Of a DNA stretch of 64,000 bases, positions 12,093-25,400 are shown one piece after another (the first letter of the stretch is position 1; every line of letters begins with the position of its first letter). The DNA comes from Cyrtodaria siliqua (Eukaryota > Mollusca > Bivalvia > Adapedonta > Hiatellidae). The position numbers were made by a program, and so were the translations under genes. The notes under the pieces are model-generated. The model ran no database searches. It was not told the DNA's origin and saw only the letters and a list, made by a program, of their open reading frames with translations. Location of the stretch: assembly GCA_037043455.1 (NCBI GenBank), contig JAWPHD010004482.1, positions 1 through 64,000 on the forward strand, given 5' to 3'.

Positions 12093-13186
12093 CGGTAAAC
12101 ATTAACTTCGAGCTCACAGCGAATATTCTCTGGTGTTACAGTTAAACCATGTAACGATATACTAACACTGTTGGTCCAATACAAAATGCTTTAACTAAAT
12201 AGTATGGCACCGTCTACACTTGCCAAGCGCAATAAGGGGATACATATCCGCGAGGACTAGTAACCTGTTTGCAAAGAGAATTATTATAGAAAATATTTTA
12301 GAAAGTTCGTCTTTCACTCGCAAACATCATCACAGCACGAACTAAGCCTAGCGAAAATGTTCAATGTCTAGTGTTTTTTTTTTAAAAGCCTTGTTTAGAT
12401 TTGAATGTTGTACGCCGTGGGGTATTTAAGAATGCATATGAGTATCAAATAAGATTTAATGTATTGGCATAATCTAGTTTCGATTACAAAAACATGATAC
12501 CAAAATGTTGGAGTAAACTATACACGAACAGTATAATTATCGAAAATAGTGCATTGTGAGACCACAAATAATTCAGATATTTGTAAATTGAATATATATT
12601 TGTTTTAACATTTTAATTCAAATATCAAGTGTTAATGTTACGGTAAACATTAACTTCTAGCTCACAGCGAATATTCTCTGGTGTTACAGTTAAAACCTTG
12701 TAACGATATACTAACACTGTTGGTCCAATACTAAATGCTTTAACTAAATAGTATGGCATCGTCTATACTTGCCAAGCGCAATAAGTGGATATATATCCGC
12801 GAGGACTGGTAATTATAAACTGTTTGCAAAAATAATTATTATAGAAAATATTTTAGAAAGTTCGTCTTTCACTCGCAAACAACATCACAGAACGAACTAA
12901 ACCTAGCGAAAATGTTCAATGTCTAGTTGTTGTTTTCAAAAGCCTTGTTTAGATTTGAATGTTGTACGCCGTGGGGTATTTAAGAATGCATATTAGTATC
13001 AAATAAGGCTGAATGTGATGGCATAATCTAGTTTTGATTACAAAAACTTGATACCAAAATGTTGGAGTAAACTATACACGAACAGTATAATTATCGAAAA
13101 TAGTGAATCGTGAGACCACAAAAAATTCAGATATTTGTAAATTGAATATATATTTTTTTAACATTTTAATTCAAATATCAAGTGTA
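12093..13186. repeat. Tandem duplication, 548-bp unit
   Basis: The block from CGGTAAACATTAACTTCG (12093) to AATTCAAATATCAAGTG (about 12630) repeats from 12641 to about 13186 with scattered substitutions. Both copies keep CTCACAGCGAATATTCTCTG, GCGAGGACT and TGTACGCCGTGGGGTATTT. The equivalent in U2 (32493) and U3 (50492) is single. Confidence 0.85.
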
Positions 13187-13655
13187 CATATATGTTTAGA
13201 CATACAATACATATGTGATATTTACGACCTCGTACACTACAAGGGTTATTTGTAATAGTACCTCTCTAAATTGAATATTCATCATTTACAACATTGATTG
13301 AATAACACACATTTCGCGGTGAAATAAATGATTTTATTTCAACAGCTATACAAATAGCTTCTATTGGTGCATGTACATATTGTGCCAGGACAGTTATTTA
13401 GGAAACAAGAAATGTCACTGTAAGTGACAAATTCCCCCGAAGTGGTTTGTGAATATATGGACGATATGTTTAGGCATACAGCTCAAAATGTGAACACGTC
13501 ATAAGTTTGAACCATGTTTATAAATATTCATCGGTATAATGGTAAGATCAAATAAAAGTGCAGCATAACTGAAAGGTGACCGATGACAAAGTTATACACC
13601 GAACACAAACAGTATGCTTCATTTATATGCAACGTCTTAAGGCATCTTCTGACCT
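13187..13655. repeat. Unit-type spacer before RT fragment
   Basis: Resembles the block near 20000-20080, 38440-38560 and 51400-51510 (ACAACATTGATTGAATAACA, TTTTATTTCAACAGCTATA, CATATTGTGCCAGGACAG). It then passes into sequence I do not recognise before the RT fragment. Confidence 0.5.
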
Positions 13656-14036
13656 CTAAGTGTGACCTTCAGGTATGAAAAGACCGTTTATAGACAAAGT
13701 GTTGGTATCCCTATCGGTACGAACTGTGCACCCCTTGTCGCAGATTTGCTTTTATATTGCTATGAAAGAGATTGCATGTTGAGTCTTTCACCAGATAACC
13801 AGGCAGACGTTATTGAAGCCTTTAATGACACCTCTCGGTATCAGGATGACATATTGAACATTGACAACCCTTTCTCTTCTACTATGGTTAATAATATATA
13901 CCCTAAAGAACTTCAACTTAACAAAGCTAGTATTTCCTATACTATCGCTTCTTTTCTCGATTTATATCTCTCAATGGAAAATGCAAATGATATCGTTTAT
14001 GTCATATTTCTGCAGGAAATATTCGAATGTATGTAA
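13656..14036 (+). pseudogene. RT fragment fused to the start of unit U1
   Basis: Residues 9-115 of the frame show the RT core: VYRQSVGIPIGTNCAPLVAD, the palm box RYQDDILNID (usual family form RYLDD), IYPKELQLNKA and ASFLDLYLSMEN. At about 13989 the RT sequence stops and the frame runs on into the conserved start of the higher-order unit, ending in a stop at 14034-14036. The leucine-to-glutamine change next to the catalytic aspartates and the missing C-terminal part make it a broken copy. The breakpoint coincides with the U1 boundary. Confidence 0.75.
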
Positions 14037-15225
14037 CTAACGACTCTACCATAAAATATGTTTGAAAATTCACCCTCTGACGTTACCTCTATTTCATCAT
14101 GTTCTTCGTCATCTATGGTATCTATTTTCTACCTTTATTCAGAGTGTTCAGTTTTATAATGGGATAGTGCATTTCACGATAAGTCATTATCATTGACATG
14201 CTGACAAATTTGTCTATTTGGGGCGAATAGTCAGACGAGTACATGATTCCCTGATATTATCTGATTTATAGATGTGCGCCGCCTGTACATTGAATTAATC
14301 TAAAACATAGTTGCTTATATCTTTTGTAACGACATTCAAGTTATTAGTTATAGCTATTGTAAACAGATCTGAATAAACATGTCATCATGCATTATATATC
14401 AAAGATTACTAGACATAATGATGATTTCTCGGTATGAATAAATGTTATTGGGTATTTCTGTTTTGGTGTTCCCTAAAAGTGCAAAATATGTGTTTTGTTT
14501 TGAGATATCCTTATATCTAAAATACCTGTACATTGCGGACACGCATAACCCACTTTAAGAAAGCTATGGTGGTTCAGGGTGGTAGTTGTTGACTTGCCCT
14601 TGTCAATGGCGGCCATTCTGGATTGCCATAATTTTTGTTGACCGACTTTAAAATGAACCCCGAGACTAGCCAGGGTGGAGTTCTGGCATCAAGGTTATTT
14701 ATTCAACGTAGTGTTCCTAGAATGTCCTTATGTTATAAGTCTTCTTAAACTTTAAAAACCACTATCGAGACAGCAAACGATATTTTTTGTTTTGTAAACT
14801 AGTGACCCGCCAGCTTGATTTCAAAACAAAACGAATACAACTTGATTGATTAAATTCGTCATGAAGATATATTGGATAGTAATTTTAATTTACTTGCAGA
14901 TAAACAAACTACTGCAGAGAGCATTCTGATTGTTTAACCTATTCAAATGACAATACCGCTTATATTACCTTAAACATGTACACATACTAAAAGAAATGTT
15001 ACCCAGGTGTTATATTAAAAACGTTCAAGGTTGTTTAAAACGCCTAGTTAACCTCTATGAATTCGTTAAAAAGAACGTATGCAAGAGTATGATGACATGA
15101 TCGAGATACCTAACGTCTGCATTCATATTTTTATCTTAGTCTACTACAAAAAATAAACTGTCTTAAATTGCAAAATGTATATGCAAGTACAATTGTAGGC
15201 TTAAATAACCCGAAACATCCATTTT

Positions 15226-16110
15226 ATTACCGTTTATAGACAAAGTGTTGGTATCCCTATGGGTACGAACTGTGCACCCCTTGTCGCAGATTTGTTTTTA
15301 TATTGCTATTTAAGAGATTTCATGATGAGTCTTTCATCAGATACCCAGGAAGATGTTATTGAGGCATTTAATGACAGCTCTCGGTATCTGGATGACATCT
15401 TAAACATTGACAACTTTCTTTTCTACTATGCTTAATAATATACCGGTATACCATAAAGAACTTCAACTTAACAAAGCTAATGTTTCTGATACAAACTGAT
15501 ACTATATGACAAGAGAGACGATTTTAATTTTAATATTGTTAATTATCCCCATTTAGATGGGGATGTTCCCCGAGCAACTTCTTATGGGGTCTATGTGTCT
15601 GAACTTATTCGTTTTTCTAGAGCTTGTACTCGAGTTGAGGACTTTAATATTCGTAATCTTTGTATAACTAAAAAGCTACATCTATCAGGGTTACCGTTAC
15701 CACAAACTTCGTAAAACCTTTGCAAAATTGTATTATCGTAACCCTATCAATTAGGGTTATCGTTACCATGAACTTCGTAAAACCTTTGCAAAATTGTATT
15801 ATCGTAACCCTGATCTTCTGTCCAAATATAAAAGTAATTTAAGAACTCTTCTGCGATAAGGACTATCACAACCTGACTCCTATGGTGATGTGATTAACAA
15901 ACTTCGTAAGAACCTTGTTCATGATCACTTTTATACTAACTTTGTTAAACTTGTTAAAAGGTTTATCAAAAGAGGTTATGACCCTATCATTTTGCAACGC
16001 AATGCAAGCTTGGTGGTGGACCCATTTACAGTTCGCCACTATGCTTTCCTCTTTAATTGTGCGATGACCGGACAGGCTGAGGACCCTATGATGACGTCTA
16101 CCTAAATCCC
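15226..16110 (+). pseudogene. RT retroelement copy in U1, disabled
   Basis: The RT core is recognisable in pieces: YRQSVGIPMGTNCAPLVAD from about 15232, RYLDDILNID near 15380, and, in another frame, the C-terminal part up to the stop at 16105. It is broken by an in-frame stop after the FLYCY segment, a frameshift around 15415, loss of the SFLDL segment near 15500, and an internal direct duplication of about 90 bp around 15690-15830 (two passes of CTTCGTAAAACCTTTGCAAA). The U2 copy shares the same damage, so the damage predates that duplication. No endonuclease domain is visible. Confidence 0.75.
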
Positions 16111-16700
16111 AAAAGGACGGTGATGATTGATGTTTGTATGCAGTCTTGTCTTGTCGTGCCCTCAATGGTTTATTCGCTTGTTTCATTGGCTTCTGCCAAG
16201 TCATTGAGTACCTTCTTTTGTGGCTCTCTAGGCTATTGATTTTTGTATTTATATATACACGAGCATCTTTGTGTTTTACTTATATTGCCTATTAATGCTG
16301 CCTTGTTGGTTAGAGAATAGTTCATGGCGAGGATTTCTTTATTTACTTTGTCCCGTTTTATTGGGTTGAAGTAGGGTAAGTGTGAGGTTTGGTGCACTCT
16401 AGAACCTGGTTCAACCACCAGCGGCCTTTTTTGCCACTGACCGTTCCAAGGCGGTAGCCCTATTGTCAACCCGTTTGTGTTTGTGATGTCTTATTTGGCC
16501 TTTTATTCATCTTTAAATTTGTTCTTTGTTTCTGTGTGTGTTTGTACTTGACTGTCGTCCTTGAATGCTACTTTTCCTGTTCTATTTGTATATCGATATT
16601 TAAAGTTGTTCTTTGTTTCTGTGTGTGTTTGTGATTGACTCTCGTCCTTGAATGCTACTTTTCCTGTTCGATTTTTATATCTATATTATAACTGATTATT
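16111..16700 (+). repeat. Conserved 3' tail of the RT element (U1)
   Basis: Contains the family tail: TTAATGCTGCCTTGTTGGTT, TTTGTCCCGTTTTATTGGGT, GGTGCACTCTAGAACCTGGT, CCACTGACCGTTCCAAGGCG and GTAGCCCTATTGTCAACCC. It ends with two passes of GTCCTTGAATGCTACTTTTC. Similar tails recur about a dozen times across the window. Confidence 0.75.
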
Positions 16701-18004
16701 GTAGCAACATCATGCGAGAAATTTCTAAGATAAATCTTTTACAGTTTGCTTATGTAGTTATGTTCTTTTTTTTCCATAAAAATTGCATAAGCTATTAGCG
16801 GTAAATACCGTCAGTACAAATTTATTGGAGCTCTGATGCGGTGAAGTATTATTTCTTTCTCGTGAAAATGGAAATACAAAAACAAGCTTACTTACAAAGA
16901 TAAAAGAACATATCAAATAGTTGTTTACGTTGCATGTTGTCTATTTCTTCAAATAATCAAACATCTCCAAATTGATATGTGTGATACCGATCTGACATGA
17001 CATGAAACAATAACAAGTAATACAAAAATGTATGGTTTAACAACAGGAAGTGTTCTCATTACCTTAGCTACGGCATTCTGCACTACTTCGTCTTGGCGCA
17101 GATTTTCAAGTGCTGTGTAATCACGTTTTTCAGCATTACTTAGTTCTCCTGGGACACCTGTTGGTTTTGTAATGAATGCTTGTGTTTTTTGCTGCTGGAT
17201 ACAGTGTTAGCAACCCATTCGTAGAATATACAACGAAAGTTAGGAATGTCGAGGTTCTGCCGAACTAGTCTTCCGATTTCATGTTGGGCCGAATAAACTT
17301 GAAGAGACAAGACAATGGTATAATATTATCCACATTTTTCTGTTCTAGATATATATTAGAATATACAGAATTGTACGCTTGTCGTGGATGCCGCCGTGTT
17401 GTGTTTTTGTCATGATAAAGTGTCGTGCAATAAACGCCGAGGTATTCCGGATTGCATATTTTCCGGATAACGAAATGTCACTGATATTGTTATTTGATAA
17501 CCCCCTTGTCAGGTCGAACAGTGCCTGCATGTTAATGCCTAGCCAAATACGCTTGAAATTACAAGACACGGACATATCATTCCATTTATCAAGATGATTA
17601 TCCACATATCTCTGAACGATTTAATAAATCCGAGTATTCTACTTTTCTCTCTTGTTTGTATTTGTTTCTTTGAAAGGATATCGCCATATTTGTTTTTTCA
17701 TGGCACCTTATGACGTGCAATACACGAGGTATTCCACATTGCATACTATCCGGATGAAGCAAACTTCAATAGATTGATATAGCACGGTTATTAGGGGACA
17801 CCTTTGTCAGATCGAAAGGTACAAACCTGCACGATACATTTGATTACCAAAATCTCCCATACTGTTTATTTGTTCGGGGTATTAAGTACTAAGCGATCAT
17901 TTCGACATCCATTAGGCCGCCTGTACCTGCATATAGACATGCTCTTGTGCACAACATTAGATGGAAGTATGTCAATATGTGTGATGTATCTAAGAAATTC
18001 GATA

Positions 18005-18093
18005 TGTCGCGCATTATGCGGTATGTTGTGCAATATGCGGTATGTCGCGCAGTATACGGAATGTCGCGTACTATGCGGAATGTCGCGTACTTA
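18005..18093. repeat. 19-bp minisatellite, short allele (U1)
   Basis: About four to five passes of a 19-bp unit close to GCGGTATGTCGCGCACTAT. Because 19 is not a multiple of three, every frame gives a pseudo-periodic peptide, which explains the small frames on both strands here. Confidence 0.8.
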
Positions 18094-18538
18094 AAGCGCA
18101 GCATAACCTACCGACCATTGTCATTAGTTTTGTGCATGCTAAGGCAAACCAGTTAATTAGCTATGTTCGTGTCTGTCTACTTTGTAACATTTATAATAAT
18201 TAAGGGAACGTATTTTCCTGTGTAAAGTTTCCATATCTAAGCCGGATTGATTCTTGTTATTGCAAATCAGCTTTTGAGCTTTAATTAAAAAAAAACTATT
18301 GTTTCTGTTGAGATTTTCGAGGTTATTGTTGATACGCGAGATATTTTATCTGCATCCGAGTATATAAGATAGACGTCACAGCTCATGTGTAAACCGAACA
18401 CATATATAGCTTATCTGGTCTACTAGACACCAATCAGATCCTTACTTCAAAGGTAATAACAAGTATGGTCATAAGTTATGTTCAAATGTCGTAATCTATG
18501 CATATATAAGCAATGTTCGTGTCTGATCTGTAACTTTT

Positions 18539-18578
18539 GGGGGTGGGAGGGGGGGGGGGGGGTGGGAGGGGGGGGGGA
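18539..18578 (+). repeat. G-rich tract
   Basis: A nearly pure G run broken by single T and A bases, about 40 bp, with many G-triplets. It could form a G-quadruplex on the plus strand. The U2 and U3 equivalents are short (GGGTGGGG and GGAGGGG), so this is a U1 expansion or an assembly-sensitive homopolymer. Confidence 0.75.
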
Positions 18579-18949
18579 AGATATAACAATTATACGTTAC
18601 ACTTGATACAAGTATTAATTTAATAAGGCAATTTGTTGCATATGCATAAATAGTTGTCGAAGGCCAAAAACACATGCACATAAACGTAATGGTTTCTTTT
18701 GCTCTGTAACATTTAAACTGATTTACTTAGTACAGCACAAGATCTTGGCTTGCGAACTTAAAATCAAAGAGTTGAGATAAATTACTAAAGTAAGTTAACT
18801 CTCTTCTTCTGCTAGATGTTTTAAAAAATATGCACATAAGCTATAATGGGTTATCAACATAGTACGAGGCTTGTTTTCATTCAATCGGTTGAAAGTTATA
18901 GCGTCGCAAAGTACACTAAACCAAAAGTATGGTAGGAAAACGTACTGTT

Positions 18950-19600
18950 AATGTAACGTAAATACGCGCTTACATTAAACATGTTAAAGGTAGAAATAAA
19001 CTTGGACTATGTGCAAAAAACATTTATAATGAAATATGTGATATTTATGGAAAGGATGAAATGTCATATAGCTCTGTCACACGCTGGATTAAACGATTTA
19101 GAGCCGGCCAGGAGCATCTTAAAGACAACAAGAAGAGCGGTCGCCCAAGAACTGCAACCATCAAACAAAACATCGACAAAATTAAACTGCTTCGAATTTA
19201 TGCAAGGTTGACTGTTCGCCAGTTAGCCAGACGTACTGGCCTATGTTTATCCCAAGTTCACTTTATTTTGAGGAAATTTATGAAAATTGGTACGATATGT
19301 GCACGGTGGAAGGCTGACATTGTGAATCGTTTTTTAAAGGAAAGACATGTGACAGTGCTTGATCATCCAGCCTATTCGCCCGACCTGCCCCCTGTGACTA
19401 TTTTCTCTTCCCCAGGTTGAAATCTCATCTAGCTGGAAGAAAATACACTTCCAGGAAAGCCATGGGTCAGCCATTTACCAGTATATGAACGGTATACCAC
19501 TTGCAGACTACCAAAGTTGCTTTAAATGGTGGATAAACAGATTAAAAAGATGTGTAAAGTGTAAAGAAGATTACTTTGAAGACCTATTGTTTCTTGTGAT
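18950..19600 (+). pseudogene. mariner-type transposase, internally deleted
   Basis: The N-terminal DNA-binding region is clear in the frame from 19061: MSYSSVTRWIKRF, KSGRPRTATIKQNIDKI and RLTVRQLARRTGLCLSQVHF, the two helix-turn-helix modules of mariner transposases. An earlier piece in another frame (18985-19060) gives the preceding segment. After about residue 85 the frame jumps directly to FLKERHVTVLDHPAYSPDLP, so the part carrying the first two catalytic aspartates is deleted; only the third (in SPDL) remains. Beyond a frameshift at about 19410 further C-terminal sequence continues to about 19590. It replaces sequence that is present in U2 and U3, so it is specific to U1. Confidence 0.85.
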
Positions 19601-19609
19601 GTATTATTT

Positions 19610-19710
19610 TGCCTTTTTATTCATCTTTAAAGTTGTTTATGTGTGTATGTTTGTGGTTGACTGAGTCCTTGAATGCTACTATTCCCATTCGATTTTTATA
19701 TCTACTTTCA
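19610..19710 (+). repeat. RT element 3' end fragment
   Basis: GATGTATTATTTTGCCTTTT, then GTCCTTGAATGCTACTATTC and CGATTTTTATATCTAC, the same tail end as at 38050-38160 and 51030-51130. The deletion next to the mariner remnant removed the rest. Confidence 0.6.
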
Positions 19711-20657
19711 CTGGCAAATATCAACACAGTACGAATTTAGCCAAGTGAAAGTTTGTTTTCAATGTGTGTCTAATTGTTGTTATTTAAAAGCGTTTTTGGA
19801 TTTGAATGTTGTATACCTTGAGGTATTTAAAAATGTATAAATTATGAGTGTACAATAGGATTTAACGTGATGGCATAATCTAGTTTTGTTACAAAAACAT
19901 GATATCAAAATGTTGGGATAAACTATACACGAGCAATATACTCATCGAAAAGAGAGCATTTGTAAGACCACAAGTAATTCAGATATTTGAAAATTGAATA
20001 TTCATCATTTACAACATTGATTGAATAACACACATTTCGGATTGAATTAAATGTTTTATTTAAACAGCTATAAAATATATATATATATATAATATGGTCA
20101 GTAGGTCAGTAGGTAATACGGCCTAATGCTTTGCCAAATCGATTTGTTTGCACAAAACAAACGATCATTAAACTAATATACCCGTACTTCTCAGCATTAA
20201 GACAACAAATATGAACATACCATAAACTCTTTACTCTACTTATTGCGAAAACCATTGGCATTAGATATTTATAGAGAGAGAGAGAGCTAGCAAAGGCGGG
20301 TAAGCTGATATGCCCCACTCCCACTCCACAACTCCCATAGAAACACGTATCCAACCCCCACTCTAGAAGTCTGTAAATGCCGAGGAAAATAAAGCAATTT
20401 CATCTGCTGGACTAACTGCTGATTAGCACGACACAATAAGGACATGCTAAAATAAATTATATATGCTTTCATTGGAGATAACTGAGTTATCATTGTTGTT
20501 TTATGATTTTAAGCACGTTCACATAAATAGATCAATAGTATAACAGGTTGCAATTGGTTGACATGAATGCATATCAAAATCCTTAACCAAAAATGAGATA
20601 AATGGTCCTATATAAACCTCAGCACGCAGACAAAATGGCACCAAAGGTGCACACCAT

Positions 20658-21826
20658 TTGGTGGCCTATAACTGCCGTCGAGATAATTTAGTCGCGATAC
20701 CTTTTTCAGCTATTAAGACGACTTTTAAGCCCTTATAAGAAATCTACTCCAAAAGGTATTGTGACAAATTTCTTTGCTAACTCGCCGTAAACACGCCTAC
20801 CAATCGCTCTCATGGTGTTGACGTCTGCATCGTTAGAGGAGTATCAAGTGCTGCCTTTGAACGCCCCTTTTTATGTAAACAATCTATGTTGTCACATTTA
20901 TTTGCATATAACTTATTTTCAAAGCGTTTAATCAAAAATCGAAGACAGTCGTTCAACCCTTCTATGTAAGGTCTTAATCCACACCCAATATGCTAACTGA
21001 AATTGCAGTAGTTTTTTTAGATTTACCTTTAGCGTTGACGAACCATGAAGTAAAAGTGCATACACACATAAATAAAAGTGATATTTTTCATTGATAAAAT
21101 GCTTCTTGTCATATATGTTGCCATTAAAACATAGCATTGTCATGAATCAAAGGAACTTACACAAGTTTGTGGGTTCAGACGAATTAACACAAATCTGTCA
21201 AAAATGCATCGATGCTGCATTCATGTGGATTAAGACCTTTTACAGAAGGGTTAAACGACTTCTTCGATTTTTGATTAAACGCTTTGAGAAGAAATTATTC
21301 GCAAATAAACGTGACAACATACCTTGTTTACATCAAAAAGGGGCGCTCCGGATACTCCTCTAACGGTGCAGACGTTAGCACCATGAGAGCGTTTGTTAGG
21401 CGTAGCAAATTCGCGATAATAATCTGGAGTGACAGTCAAGTTAGTTATAAATAGATTTCTTCACATTCGGAATACTCTGTATTTGATCATCAGACTGCTT
21501 CACTGCGCATGACCCGTTTCACTCAAACAAACAATTCACATGTCACTCAAACAACCAATTTAAATTGACGGCTGTATAGCAGTCTACTTCACACATATCA
21601 GCTCCTTTCCTTAAAATCCGAGTGATCCGAAGATTAAAAACAAACGCGAAATACTAATCGAGCATGTCACTTTAGACCATTATCATGACTGCATAGTTAA
21701 AGTTTATCGTGATATTTATCTAGACTTTGTTCTTATGAGTCGACTTATAAGGGCTTAAAAGTCGTCTTAATGGCTGAAAAAAGTATCGCGACTAAACTAT
21801 CTCGACGGCAGTTATATGCCACCATA
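20658..21826. mobile_element. Long-TIR foldback element, compact form (U1)
   Basis: The ends are GGTGGCCTATAACTGCCGTC (left) and GACGGCAGTTATATGCCACC (right). The whole of each half, roughly 580 bp, is a diverged inverse copy of the other: ATTAAGACGACTTTTAAGCC, the CAAAAATCGAAGACAGTCGT segment, CATGAAGTAAAAGTGCAT and CATAGCATTGTCATGAATCA are all found in both orientations. Almost no loop remains. No transposase is encoded; the 21091-21363 frame is made of TIR sequence. Larger forms are present in U2 and U3. Confidence 0.8.
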
Positions 21827-22289
21827 TAACACAAACTAAATCGAATGAGTAAATGTGATAGTCAGTATAAAGAGCTAATATTCATGAAACAACTTAAGGG
21901 GAAAATAAGACTTAACATTTAAGAATTTTACATTGTGACACTACAAACCATCTATTTGAAGATAAATAAATAACTGTTTGTTTTATGTATCCATAACCTA
22001 ATTAAAAATATTAAGAAAACGCCTTAAATAGATAGAAAACGGTGTTGATTGATACATTGATAACATTTATAAAATCTGACATAAGTTAAGACATTGCTCA
22101 GACTTTTTATGATTATGGACCCAGGACAATATTTAATAAACAACATAAATAGTGGTGAAAATAGGGTTAATGATCTGGAATGTTAAACAGATAGGGCATT
22201 TCAATATGCATCAAAAATGATAATAATTTGAGCAAATAAAGTGCATGTGTAAATATATTGTTTCGGGAGAATCGTACAAGGTTCCTAAT

Positions 22290-22400
22290 AAATACTCCAT
22301 AGGTAGGAGTGAAGTTAGGTGCTCCCTGGAATCAGGTTAAACTTCCCAGCGGTCTATTTCGCCACTGAACACGGTACCTTTGTTGCTCACACTTTTCTGT
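22290..22400 (+). repeat. Diverged RT-element tail
   Basis: GTAGGAGTGAAGTTAGGTGC, CAGCGGTCTATTTCGCCACT and GGTACCTTTGTTGCTCAC align loosely with the retroelement tail. Equivalents are at 43575-43670 (U2) and 55590-55680 (U3), so it predates the unit duplication. Confidence 0.5.
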
Positions 22401-25400
22401 ATGGTTCGCACTTTTAAAAGAAACATCTTGTCTATGTAATTGTAAGTAAGTGGAAGCTTTTACTATACGACTTTTGCATATGTTCATATTTGGGGTATTA
22501 AAGTGTATCTATAGTGGATTATCTACAAAAGATCTAAACAACGCAAAACATGCTTTACCTTAAACAGTGGCCTTAACAATCAATACTTGAATTGAATTGA
22601 ATTGGGTTTTAAGGCGCACCAACACATGACAGGTTATATGGCGCCTACCAGGAATGAACATGTCAGACTCATCCTCCATGTACATCGAGATAATATATGG
22701 AGAATGGGCCTAGAACTCTTCTCACCCTGAACTGCAGAGTTGCTGCAAATTCTATTTAGACGCTCCGTTTGCGCTGGAGCCACGTTTATTGTTTTTCTGC
22801 CACTGCTCTAGTGATGTGAGCGAGATGGAACCTGAAACAACAAAGGAAACACTGAATATGGTAATCGACAAAAACAAATCATCCCATCGATCAGGTTGGT
22901 GAAAATCCGAAATATTTTATTGAAATTGTTACATTCATGACAACATAAAGTTTCCTTCTGTCAGTATATATAAAAGGTAATATTAACGTGCATGCATAGA
23001 TAATTGTTATTGTAGAACTTGTCAGAGGTCCCGAAGCAAACTTTCAAATCGAATTGGTTAAAAATCAAAATATTTTCCGTACTAAAGTTATCGTGTAGAT
23101 TTTCAATAATCAAGGGCAATAACTCCGCAACGAACATATCGATATAGCCAATTATTGGCGTATAATAAAAACAAAACTTTAGTCTACTATAGAATGTATT
23201 GCAATAAGAGTACTAAACTAAAGCGCACTATGGAGTACACAAGAGAAGTCTAAGGAAGATAACGAACTATTACACAAAGCGCTTAACAGTACGCAGATAT
23301 ATTGATTCTGTTTAAATATGGTATAATTCTTTAAAACCAAAATGGAAATGAGTAAACAATAGTTTAAAAAGAATATATTGATACAATGCTGTTATTGGGA
23401 TTCGACACATTAACACGGCTGCAAACATGTACCTAAGCAACACACTGTGTTGAATGTGGATACTGCATACATTGTTTATAATATAAATTGTCAAATAGTA
23501 GCATTGTGTCGATTATTACGGATGGTGAGGGGTGTACAGTACTGGTCCTACCCAGGAAATGTGGGTGGTCTGCCTCCACCATAAGAAATCGAGCGTCATA
23601 TATAACCTTACATGTGTTGAAAATGACGTAAACAGCCATATAAACAAACAAGTAGCATCTACAAGTTCAACAGTAACACTTACCAACGGTAATCCGACGC
23701 TGAGAGCCAACTTACGCGATCTTCATATAAATAACGAAAAACGTTTATAACAGCGTGATAACAAAACAAAATGAATACAACTTAAATTATTAAATAAAGT
23801 GTCAATGAACAGGACAAAACACTGCATAAAAAGTTGTGAAGACAGGGTTTACAGACTTGGAATGGTCTGTAGGCAATACTGGTTAGCTAAATAGATTGTA
23901 TGTGCACAAAACAAACAATCATAACTAATATTCCCGTACGTTTGAGCATTAAGACAACAAATATCAACGTACTATAATCTATTTACTCTTCTTATTGAGA
24001 AAATCACTGGCATTATATATATATATAGAGAGAGAAAGCTAGCAAAGACTGATAAGCTATTAATGCACACGCCTACGCCACCCCCTCCCATAGAAACACT
24101 TGTACCATAGCTCTAATAGTTTTCCGTTGTTCTTGCTTATGATATACTTTTCATAAACCTGAAGTTCTGAGCCTAAATGCTTGTATATTTCAGCCGTGCT
24201 ATAAATGACAGATTCGGCAGTTATACCATGGTCTACTCAATTTTACGTGCGCGTAGTTGTAATATTTACACACAATATGTCAATCAAATATGTAAAACAC
24301 GACTACCAATTATCAAAACAGCACTCCTTGACAGTGGAATTGCCAAATAATATACACAGGCGACTGGCTGCAATATTCAAAACATGGGTCATGCTCATGC
24401 CGCGTAATAACGCTATGTATTGATTGCATCGAGCTGTTATATTTACAGAAAAATGCAACGCCCTGAAACTTCCTGCACAAGCGTAGTTGGATAAATGGAT
24501 ATGGTACAAAACATTTATAGCAATTTTTTCTCGTGTATCAATAAAGTATGCTATAAATATTTCACATCCAACACCCACTCTAGAAGTCAGTGCCATAAAC
24601 ATAAAAAATAGCCGACCGAAAACACATTATACGGGGAAAATAAACAAAGCATTTTGAGTAACCGAAAAACATGTCTGAACTGTTAAAACAATAGGAGCAG
24701 AGAAATAAATTCCAATCTAAACATATAAGAGATGTTGTTATGACATCAATATCATCTCCTGGACTAACTGCTGCGTAGCACGACACAATAAGGAATTGCT
24801 AAAATAAATTATATATACTTTAATTGAGGATAACTGAGTTATCGTTGTTGTTTTATGATTTTAAGCACGTTCACATAAGCAGATCAATAGTATAACAGGT
24901 TGCAACAGGTTGACATGAAAGCATATCAAAGTCCTTAACCAAAAATGAGAAAAATGGTCCTATAGAAACCACAACACTCAAACGAAATGGCACTAAACAC
25001 ATGAAGTATGTTTTACATACATTGTTTATAATATAAACTGTCAAAGAGTAGTATTTAAAATTTCAACAGTAACACTAACCAACTGCAATCTGACCTTCAG
25101 AGCCAACTTACGCGATCTTCAAATAAATGACTGAAACGTTCATGGCAGTGTGACGCTTCACGCTTTCACTTATTTCTTGTTGGGAGATAATTTGGGTAGT
25201 TTCTTATACTTTCACTCATAACCAGTTAACTAGACTAATGTATGTTAACACAGTCTACCGCTTTGTAATTTTCGTCACTTCCGGTGACCATTTTCTAAGG
25301 AAAGAACGCATAAAATCTCTCTCTCCAAAATTCTGCTATATTTCTAACACTAAACCTTTCGAAAACCGTTTAAATGGAGAGACCACATCTCTGTTGCAAT

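Noticed and set aside
17345..17605. Overlapping frames on both strands, similar in U0 and U2
   Set aside because: Similarity between copies is at DNA level and includes frameshifts; neither strand keeps an open frame in all units.
20275..20290. Short GA repeats (also 38888, 51880)
   Set aside because: Ordinary microsatellites shared by the units; no further meaning seen.
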